A stretch of 64,000 nucleotides of DNA, from assembly GCA_006384855.1 (NCBI GenBank), contig VCJN01003171.1, positions 62,001 to 126,000 of the forward strand. The letters run 5' to 3'. Shown piece after piece: positions 11,465 to 21,063 of this stretch. The notes beneath the pieces are model-generated. The model saw only the letters and a list, made by a program, of their open reading frames with translations. It was not told where the DNA came from and made no database searches. The DNA comes from Tetraselmis striata (Eukaryota > Chlorophyta > Chlorodendrophyceae > Chlorodendrales > Chlorodendraceae). The position numbers were made by a program, and so were the translations under genes. Each line of letters starts with the position of its first letter. The first letter of the stretch is position 1.

Positions 11465-14400
11465 CCATACATACATACACACATTCATGTGAGCGCACGA
11501 TTGACTTCCAGTCCGTTCGCGGCCATCCCGGCGGGGCACCGCTTGGACGGACTATTTCACCATGTCATGGTCGCCCTCCACAAGCGCTCCCCGCCCACCG
11601 CCTTTTGCTGTGTAAGCCTGAGATCCACCGTGGGAAGCGGGGCGCGTGGCGGATCTCGCGGATCCCGTTCTGCCGCTGGCTTTGGCGGGGAAGCTTGTGC
11701 TCACAAACGTGCCTCACTACTAGGAGCTGTGCTACTCTGCACCTTGGTGGTGTATGGCGGTGGTAGCGTCATGGCCGGCGCTGGTGACTGACTGGGCGCT
11801 GTGCGGTGCTTCACCCTGCTGTTCGGTGCGGTGGTGGCAGGTGGCGCAGCTGATGGGGCTCACGCAGGAGAAGGGCAAGCTGGAGGCGGAGCTGCGCTCG
11901 CTGCGGCAGCACACGGAGGAGCTGGAGCATGTGCTGGAGGAGATGCAGGCGCAGGGGGGCGGGGACGGCGGCGGCGGCGGGGGGAGCGCGCTGCTGCTGC
12001 AGGAGCTGCACGAGCAGCACATGGAGGAGCGCGCAGAGTGGGAGGCGGAGAGGGGCGCGCTGGTGGCGGAGGTGGCGGAGGTGGGGCGGCCCATACCCTC
12101 TGTCCCCGGGCTGCTGCCCCTCGGCATGACCACCAGCACCTCCGCTGCCCGGTCCCTCCGGCATGCAGAATTGCCCTTGTTCAGCACCGCGACGCTCACT
12201 GCTGCTCATCCTCCATCCCCCCCCCCCCCCCCCCCCCCTCTCGGTGTAGCTGCGCGCTCAGGCTGGCAAGCAGGTCGCCGTGAGGTCGTCCGATGCAGCG
12301 GCCACCCCTGCGCCTCATGAGCTGGCAGCCCTGGCGGAGGAGAAGCGGGCGCTGGAGGCGCAGCTGCGCAGCGCACAGGCGCGGGTGGGCGACCTGCAGG
12401 CGGTGGTGGACAGCATGCGGGACGGCGGCGACGGCGGCGGCGTGAGCTCGCTGCTGATGGAGGAGCTGCACCAGCAGCACATGGACGAGCTGGCGCAGTG
12501 GGAGGCGGAGAAGGCGGAGCTGACCGCCGAGCTGGCGGAGGCGCGCACTGCGGGCGGCGGCGGCGGGGCGGCGGCCTACCCGCATGCGGAGGGCAGCTCT
12601 GAGGGGCCGGCCACTGGCGAGGTGGGTCTGACCAACACACCGCCATTTTCTCCGCATAGCCTAACCTATCCGGTCAGCAGGACAACCCTCTGACAACCCT
12701 CTGGCAGCTCCTGCCGCCGCCCTCCCCCCTCCCCCCCCCGGCATGAATACATGACTAGCCGCCCACATACCCCCCCGCCACAACCAACTCCTTCCGCGGC
12801 ATTGCCTGTCCTGTCCCTGTATACCGCTCGAATGTGGCTCCTGCAAGCAGCTTGGGACATGTTGCGCTCGCAATCCATCCCAGTCATGTGGCTTTGTTGC
12901 CCCCCCCCCCCCCCCTTCCCTCCTCCCTCCTGTGGCCTCCTGGCCCTGTGATGGTCTGCACGGTGGTTATGCTCAGCGGCGCGCTGACAACACTCAACGT
13001 GTGTACGCAGACGGAGGCGTCGGTGGAGCGTCTGACGGCCGCCCTGGCCAGCAAGGCGGACGAGGCAGCGAGGCTGCAGGCGGCGCTGGAGGCCGGCGCC
13101 AAGGAGCGTGACGTCCTGCGCGCGGAGCTGCGTGCGGCGGCGGCGGGCGTGGCCGCCGCGGTGGCCGGCGACGGAGGCGCGGCAGCGGTGGAGGCGGGCA
13201 TGGTGGACGCGATGGTGGCGGACGCGGTGGGCGGCGCGCGGGAGTACCGCCTGGAGCAGCAGATCCGGGAGCTCCAGTCCGCCAACGACGCGCTGCAGCT
13301 GGACCTGCAGGTGCGGCTACCCAGCACGAGCGCCAGCGCTTCTTCCTCCTGTACCGCCGCGCCGGACAATCGAGCGACCTGTCTGGTACCGGCACCGGCA
13401 CTGCGCTTAGTCGCTGCAGCTGCATGCACAGCATCCATCCGCTGCCAGAGCGCTGTCTCATGTTAGGCTATCCTGCAGGTCCATATGGCTGCTTGCCTGC
13501 TTTTCGAGTGCCCAGCATTATTGGCAGGTATTGATACTTGTTACAACTTTATTCCTGCCAGTCTTCCAGCTCCACCGGCCAGCTGTCTTACGGCCCAGGA
13601 TGCATGAACCCGCATAGGGTCGGCCGTAGCCTGTGGCAGCATGCAGCCCTCTGAACACGAGGGCATATGGTGTGCGCCAATGCTAAAGTTGCCAACTCCG
13701 AGGGCACTATGGAGCATTTGCCGGCATCGCTGTTTGTATGTATGTGTAGTAAGAACTCGAGAACCGGCCTCAGAATTTGAAGTTTCGTGCAATTTCCCTG
13801 AAGCATCCCACATGCTCGGAAGTACTGATGGCGATGCCATCTCACATGCTCGCAAGTCCCTCGGCTCTGGGTCGGCGCCTCCGCCACTGCCGGCACCCAT
13901 GCGTCTGCATGTACAGCACACTGAGCCTGCCCACTCCCCCCCCCCCCCTCTCCCCCCTCTAGGTCGCCTTGACCGAGCAGGCGGAGATGCTGAAGAACCC
14001 GCTGTGGGAGACAGACGTGCCGCACGACGAGCTCAAGGCGGAGCTGGCGGAGGCGCAGGCGATGGTGGAGAGCCTGCTGGAGGAGCACGGCGCGATGGAG
14101 GGCGAGATCGTGGCGGCGCACGGCGAGAGGCAGGCGATGGACGCCAAGGTGGAGGGGCTCGCCAAGGAGAAGCGCGCGCTGCAGAGCCAGCTCAACATGA
14201 TCATGATCACCATGACGGACTCCGAGAACCAGGTGAGCGGGCGGCGCCGGGGGGTTTCTTGAGGCCCGCCTGGGGGAGAAGGGGGGTGGCGCCCGGATGA
14301 TACATATGGCCATAATAATTCTACTGGGCTATAGCCAGGTACCCAATTGGGGCCGCGTGATGCCCCTGAGTCACCCCCCCCCAGGCCTTGTGCTGGGGGA

Positions 14401-17400
14401 GTGTAACCTTACTTTACCTTATAATGGCCATAGTGTTTTTCGCAGATGTGTAGTAGCTGCACTCGCCCGCTTTTTTCTACATTTGCGCCTCTGACCCCAG
14501 ATGCGCAGACTATAGCCCATCGACAAGAAGAACAGCCGTGAATGTGTCGCCGGCAGCCGTAGCTTTGTTCGCAATAATGCCACAGACTGCGCAGCATCAG
14601 ATAGGACAGTACTACGTCCTTGCGGTCGATACGGGTGCAGGCGCGGCACTAAGAAAGTGTGTACAAGAGACTTTGGGGGGCCGCCAGGCGCACTGTCTTG
14701 ATTTTCGTGGTTACATTGTGATATATCCGTCCAACTGGGCACTAAAAAGAAGGGGCATTTTCTTGGTGATGAATTTCTTAGTGCCGCGCGGGCACCCGTG
14801 TAGCGCTGGCATCAGTATTGGGGTTTGTGATGTCCCTCGTCAAACCACATTCCCGGGAAGCTGCCAGGAATATAATCGGATAGATACGGCTCGACATGAC
14901 GGTGGTGGTGTGGTGCACCGCCCTGAGCAAACAAGCCCTCCGCCGCACCGCCCCTTGACTGCGCGTGCCGGCCTGCCAGGTCCACATGGTGACGCAGGAG
15001 AAGGAGCGGCTGGAGGAGGAGCTGGAGGAGGCGGAGGCGGAGCGCCGCCGGCTGGAGGACGAGCTGCAGCTGTCGCACCTCAGCCGCACGCTGCCGGGAG
15101 AGGAGATGCCCGCCCACACACCTCTACCGCCACCACCGCCGCGTGCGGGCGAGGAGACCCAGGCAGACGCGCTGCAGGCAGAGGTGGCGGAGCTGTCGGA
15201 CAGGCTGATCGCGATGGAGGGCGACCATGCGGTGCTGGTGCAGCAGATGACGGTCAAGACGGGGGAGAAGGCGCAGCTGGAGGCGGAGTACAAGGTGCGG
15301 CATCATGATGGGGAGCGAGTGGGCAGCCCTGATCAGCCCCCTCCTCCCCCCCCCCCCCCCCCCCCCCTTTCCTTTTTGGCTGGGAAACGTAATCATCAAC
15401 CCTTTTAACTTTTTGCCTGGAAAATAGGAAGGGCAAGGGGGACATGTACATGCCCCTATTTGTAGGATACTATCCGATCATCATGCTCTCCATCGCGAGC
15501 ATTGATATTGTGGGACATGCCACTGTTGTGTATTGTTTGTCTCGTATAGCTACATGATTGTGTATAGTAGTATGTATATGAGGACCTCCATTTGTAGTCA
15601 TTGCTTACGTGGCATGCATAAGTGTGATTTTGACTGCCCATATGTGGAGTACACGTTGCTCCCATGGTGTGACATTGACATTGACGTTGAAGATGGTGTT
15701 GAGGATATACAACTATTATGTATAGGTGTATTTATTTAGTTGAACGATGCTTCATTCTAATGTTCCCAACTGTGAGTACGTTGCTAGTGGAAGTATGTTC
15801 TCCAAGGATGTGAAGAAGGCATATGCGCAGCGTGGGGGCGTCTCATACGCTATGCTGAAGTGATCCCTGTGTGCGGCCGCGATGTGGCCAGGCGCTGCAG
15901 CAGCACACGGAGGAGCTGGAGCAGCTGCTGGAGGAGATGCAGGCGCAGCAGGACGCCGGCGGCAGTCCCTCCGGTGGCGGCGGCGGTGGGAGCACGCTGC
16001 TGCTGGAGGAGCTGCATCGGCAGCACATGGACGAGCTGGCGGAGTGGGAGGCGGAGAAGGCCAAGCTGGCGTCGGAGCTGGAGGAAGCGCGCGCCTGGCG
16101 GGCGGAGCGCGAAACGGCGGCCAACGGGAAGCCGGACGAGCCCCAGGTGGGTCACTACTCGCTGGGGCGGGCTGCGGAGATGTTGACAGCGTTTGTATGT
16201 CGCATTTGCAGACAGTCTCTTGCCGTCGCCGTGGCGGGGCAGTCGCTCTCACTACACCCCTGGCGAGCTAAACCAGCGCGCGGGAATGCCTTCGACATTA
16301 TTATCCGCTCGCGAATTGTCGGTGCTAGTTTATTCGGCCGGGTGGCGGGGACAGCCCCAGCCGGGCGCCGAGCCGTACGAGGCCGGGAGCGTGATAGCTG
16401 CGTGTTCTATGGGGCAGGTGACGAGCAGCGCATCGGCTCTTTCGCTGCGAGGTCTGTCGACGGCTTCGAGGCGGACTCCCCACAGCGAGGTCGACGGCCA
16501 AGGCTCCGGACATAGACGGTCGATCGACGGCGGCCGGGGCCATAGACTGCCTCGGCTCGGCTCATCGGCTCGGCTCTGCCGACCGCACCGCACCGACACA
16601 TATCGGGCTAGCAGGCTGAGGTGTGCCGGGCGCTGTGTGCGCTCAGAGCTGGAGCGAGCTATCTCCGGCGGCAGCGGCAGCGTCGCAGCACTGCATCGCT
16701 AAGGCCGCCAAGGTAGCCCGCGCGCTACGCGCCGCGCTGGCGGTCGTTGCGGGGGCCGAGGCGAACGGCGACAAGGCTGATTCGGCCGCGACCGGTCACA
16801 GCAGCAACGGCAACGGCGACGGCACGCCCCGACTGCTCGATACGGGCGCCGCTTCGGCTGGAACGCGGGAACTGCTGGAGGAGCTGGAGCGCGTGCTGGC
16901 TGCAGGCACCGTGGAGCCTGAGGTGCGGCTGCACGTCGCGGCACTCCACAGCCACCGCCGGAGCTCTGCCCACCACCGTCTGTTCCCCTGTATCTTCGTC
17001 GTTTTATCGTCGTTATTCGGCATCACGGAGACTATTTCGTCTTTCCCAGCAGCATGCTGCGAATACCCTGGACCTGTCACGACGATAAGCAGGGTGCGGA
17101 TTGACTGCTCCGAAACCATAATTCTTACATCGTTCGAGCCGCCGCAATGCATAGATAAATTTATCTGGTTTCGGAGCATCGTCCATATATCTGTCCATAA
17201 TAGATCTGAGGACATGTCAGCTCATGTGCTGCTGCACGCGAGAATGTGCTGTCGCGGACATGTCACGGACATGCACCAATTTACTGCACTATTTACAACG
17301 CGACGACAACGACTGATATGCGTTGCTGATGCACGCGTGATGCAATTCATGTACCGATCCACAAATCGCATGCGGTAGCGGACACCAATATTGCGCGGCT

Positions 17401-18950
17401 GGCATCTTTGCATCACAAGTGACACCATTTGCCAGTCACGCACCTGTATCCTTGTTCGTTCTGCGCTGAACCGTGTCACGAGTTGGTTGTAAGAGTACTG
17501 CTACTTGGGTGTTTGGATTTACCTAGTAGGGCCCACACGTGCTCCCATAGTACTCAACACCCTGGCCCGGTCCCCCCTGTCACTGGTATGCTGACAGCTG
17601 AGCTGAGCCCTCTGTGTGTCACTCTGTCCCCTCCCAGGGTGAGGACGACGATGAGGGCGGGGCGGGGGAGAGCGAGGAGGCGCGCAACGCGAGGCTGCTG
17701 CTCCGCCGCGTGGCTCTGCTGGAGCGGCAGCACAGCGAGGAGGAGGCGCAGCTGGCGGATGCGCGCGTGAAGCTCGCGGCGGCGGAGGCGGCGTACACGG
17801 TGCGATGTTGCGGCGCCGTGTTGCTGAGCGGTGGGAACGTAGCGGGGGATGCCATCTGCCCTGTTGCCGCTCAGGCTTTGCAAAGGGGGGAGGGTGTGGT
17901 GGACCGGTTTGATGACCCATTTTATCGACCTCATCCACACTGTTTTCCCTTTTCAGTTTCATAAGGCATTGGCGCTGGACGCGCATTCCAAGTTTGGAGT
18001 CCATTAGTCGAGTTGTTGTTGCATACTTCGTTATCGTCTCGAAGGATTTTGCATGGACCGGGTGTTGGTTGGCCGGCTTGCTGCTGACATGGCCGTCTTG
18101 GCGTTGGGCGCCGTGCAGGCGGCCAAGGCGGAGGCGCAGGAGCTGCGGCGCAGCCAGCTGGAGCTGCTGGAGCGGCAGTATTTTGAGGACCCGCCCGCCG
18201 ACGGGGACCGCGGCCTGGTGGTGGAGATGGGCAAGCGCATGGCGGCGTGGGAGAACCAGGCGCAGGTGGGGCGGGGTGGTTGCTTGCCTATGCACTGAGG
18301 CGATACTTTAATTACCAAACTACATGTCTCGTCGCTCGCACCTGGCATAAGGTTGTGGTCCGACGTGGCTCCCGTATGGATCCTGCCGACTGGCCTTCAC
18401 ATTTCACCTTCGGCTTGAGGACGTGGGGCTGGAGCTCGCTACCCGATATGTGCGCACCGTGTAACTCTATCATCATCGTAGTAATGCGTCGGCACTCGCG
18501 ATTTCACGAAGCTTTCCAGCGGGTCACGTGCAAGAAGCAAGCAGATGCCTCCATGTGCATGGCATATGCTTCATCATTTGGTAACCGAAATCTCGATGTA
18601 GCGCCAAAGACGAGACAATGCAACAAGGTCTGAATTGTGCTCAATTGAATGGTCAAGACCGGAGTTACCGCCGACTCCTCCTAGTTGCATATACACCTTC
18701 AGGTGGCGGTAATGTAGCAGCCCCAGTACTGAATCTGGCGACACACAATGCCTGGCGAGGCGTTGGCTGACGGTGCGCCCGGTCTCTGCTACATCAGGGC
18801 AAAGAGGAGGCGTACAACCTGGAGCTGGAGGCGCTGCGGCTGATGCTGGCGGAGGCGCGCGTGGAGGTGGCGGAGCTCAAGACGGAGCGGCGCTACCTCA
18901 TCCAGCAGCAGCAGTTTGGCCGGCCGAGGCAGCATAGCCACGCGGAGTAG
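7408..18950 (+). CDS. EF-hand / coiled-coil protein, about 16 exons, 5' end uncertain
   Basis: Exons inferred from GT-AG sites that keep frame: 7408(or 7451)-7652, 7891-8728, 8870-9358, 9537-9803, 9947-10172, 10885-11351, 11841-12080, 12250-12621, 13011-13310, 13963-14232, 14980-15294, 15892-16146, 16647-16922, 17638-17799, 18119-18265, 18798-18950 (TAG). Together they give one frame of about 1670 codons. The N-terminus has two EF-hand loops, 'DTDQDGAVTLQD' (about 7600) and 'DTDGTGTLSTDALL' (about 8146), implying calcium binding. The rest is Ala/Glu/Leu-rich coiled coil with short Gly- and Pro-rich breaks. Four copies of a module 'EELHxQHMDELAxWEAEKA' recur (about 11116, 12001, 12463, 16009). 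The C-terminus ends '...RPRQHSHAE'. No transmembrane segment was seen. A structural or cytoskeletal/centrosomal-type role is only inference. The start codon was not found: the first exon abuts a repeat block. Exon 16647-16922 is the least certain. Confidence 0.75.
11416..11462. repeat. (CA)n microsatellite in intron
   Basis: About 23 CA repeats followed by 'catacatacacacattc' lie in the intron between the exons ending at 11351 and starting at 11841. The run creates long meaningless His-Thr and Cys-Val open frames on both strands. Confidence 0.95.
15295..15891 (+). other. AT-richer intron of the coiled-coil gene
   Basis: This 597-bp interval lies between two in-phase coiled-coil exons (donor GTGCGG at 15295, acceptor ...GGCCAG at 15891). 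It begins with a poly-C run (15350-15368), then becomes markedly AT-richer than the rest of the gene (15420-15840). No domain-bearing frame or repeat with another part of the window was recognised. Confidence 0.5.
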
Positions 18951-19799
18951 GCCCATTGGCCGCGCCGACCCGCAGCTGCTTCCATGCTCCATCTCGCCCG
19001 GCGCCCACTCAACCCGTGTGTGGGCGTGCTTACGCGGGGCAGATAGGGCAGCCCGCCACGGTGTACCTCAGCGCCTAACTGGGGGCGGATCCCCGCCTCA
19101 CGGCTGACTAGTCGTTGCGGCCGGCCAAAGAAGGCGCCCAATAAGTAATATGTTAACCTGTGTGGTGTGACCCAGGTCAGCTATGTATCATTCTTCGCTC
19201 GTACGGTGCTGCGTAAGCCCTTGTGACTGTTCCACTCACTAAGGACTCGTCGTTGCTGGAAGCACATTAAGTACTGCTCCGCCTGATGCGCCCCGGACAG
19301 CGACCGCCAAGTCAGTCTACAATGATTACGGGTGCGGATGACGAGAACACTGCGAATCATGTAAACCTGCTTCGATTCCAGCAGATATGAGGCCGTATGT
19401 TGACAACAGGCGAAATGTACCCGGGTGCACTGAGCTGTCAGTGTTGTGCTCGCGCCAGCTCGGCTCGACCAACGGGAAATTCGGATACGAGGCTCGGCAC
19501 GCCAGCGCGCCGAGAAGAAGCGGTCAGCCGCGACTTCGGTGCGCTCGACAGCCAGCGCAGTCAAACTCCCTATCGAGGGCAAGCCTCGACCCACGCCGAG
19601 GTCAGGGCATGGCGGGCTGCCTCTCTAGGCTAGCGACTAGCGTCAGAGGTTTTAAGGCAGGCGTCCAGTGCGTCCTGGCGGCACGCACAGTGCCCGGCGT
19701 GGGCGAGGACTCGTGCTGAACTCCTGTAGCGGCGGTTCCATCAAAGCCACTGCGCGAGGGAATTGCGTCCGGAGTGACTGCCGACACTGTCGGACGGTC
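18951..19799. other. Intergenic, nothing recognised
   Basis: Downstream of the coiled-coil gene stop. It will contain that gene's 3' UTR; no polyadenylation signal stands out. Short open frames on both strands (19181-19594 -, 19387-19719 +) show no domain and no relative elsewhere in the window. Confidence 0.4.
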
Positions 19800-20570
19800 C
19801 AGGAGAGTCGTCCGGGTGGCGGGGTCAGGGAAGGCGCGCGCTCGTAGGCGGCTTTGAACGCCGAGTTGAAGCCTGGGTAGGGGGTGGTGTGGAAGTTCTG
19901 GGGCCCGATGCGGGAGGACTTGGGGGCGGCCGGCCGGCGGCCACCCGGGGGCGGGCGGAACACTCGGAGGCGGTCTTCGAGCATGTCGACCGGGCGGATA
20001 GCCAGGCAAGGGACGTGGTCGGGGATGTAGGCGAGGCATTCGTGCCTGGCGTCGACGTTCTTGTCGACGTCGACCCGCAAGCGGATGCAGCGGCAGCCCA
20101 GCTCCGCGGCAAAGAGCACAGGCTGAGCCCTGAGCAGGGCACGGCGCCAGAGCCGGACACGCGGTAGTCGCAGGTGAGCGCGGCGGCAGCGGCACTGCGG
20201 AGGCACCCACACCAGGTTCAAAAATGTGATGCACTTGTAACCGCTGGTGCCGGCCGAAGGCCGTCGACAGGGAAAACCCGCGACGCAGCATCGCGCGGAG
20301 GTCCGGGATGCGAATAGGGAGACGGCCCTTGTCGGGGCGAGTGATTCGGCGTTCCGGGACGGAGATGAGGGCGCTGACGCCCTCGTTCTTGCAGGGGATC
20401 ACCGCGGGACGTTCAGCGAGGCGCAAGTGAGGGAGATGTCGGCGATGCCAGTCGGAGATGGCCGGCAGGCGGCCCGCGATGGTGGAGGGTGCGAGCGACG
20501 TGTCCATGTGGAGCGCCATGACTGGCTCACTGCACACTGTGTAGCTGCCCGACCATGCTGACGCAGGCAG
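19800..20570 (-). pseudogene. Possible tyrosine-recombinase remnant
   Basis: On the minus strand a frame (19602-20594) contains 'MDTSLAPSTIAGRLPAISDW' followed by 'KGRLPIRIPDLRAML', resembling the N-terminal core-binding part of DIRS/Crypton-type tyrosine recombinases ('STI..yLsAI..wH', then 'PI...dL'). After about 20220 a protein-like reading moves to another frame (19652-20221) with 'IRLRVDVDKNVDARHECLAY' and 'HTTPYPGFNSAFKAAYERA', the layout of the beta-sheet Lys region and what follows. The HxxR and Tyr motifs were not found and a frame change is required, so at best this is a decayed fragment, possibly from a DIRS element. The call rests on pattern similarity only. Confidence 0.35.
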
Positions 20571-21063
20571 ATTCGAGCTCGTGTTATTAACCAACTAACT
20601 AGCGAAAGGCTGGCGGCCTGGCAGCGGTCGGCGTCGTCGGTCTGGGTCGTCAGCGGTGTCCCCTGAGGGGGTCGCCGGCGTGGCGCCATGCTGCTGCAGC
20701 TTGGCCTAGGGCGAGGGATGAGAGTGGCCGCAGCGGAAGGGAGGGCTGGCAGTTATGGCGGCCGCATTGGCGGTTCTGGCCCGAAACTGATACGGAAGGT
20801 GTAAAACATGTCAAATTATTCAAGGCTGCATACTTTTGGCTCGAAACACTCACTCCGATGGGCGCTGGTGGAGGCACGGCTGCCGCTGAGAGGATGGCGG
20901 CATTGCAAGGTCCGGTGGTGGGTGGTGGCGGTGATAGGAGAATGGCATGGGCGGCACCAAGTGGGCGCTGCGGGCAGAAAGTGAGAGGCGAAAGGGAGCA
21001 GCCGTAGGGAGAGGAAGCACGGTCAAGGGGAAAAGGGAAGTATGGGTGCGTTACACAACACAG

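Noticed and set aside
10518..11498. Long minus-strand frames opposite the coiled-coil exons (up to 326 codons)
   Set aside because: Low-complexity antisense of GC-rich Ala/Glu/Leu codons joined through a CA microsatellite; no domain, and it spans plus-strand exons and introns alike.
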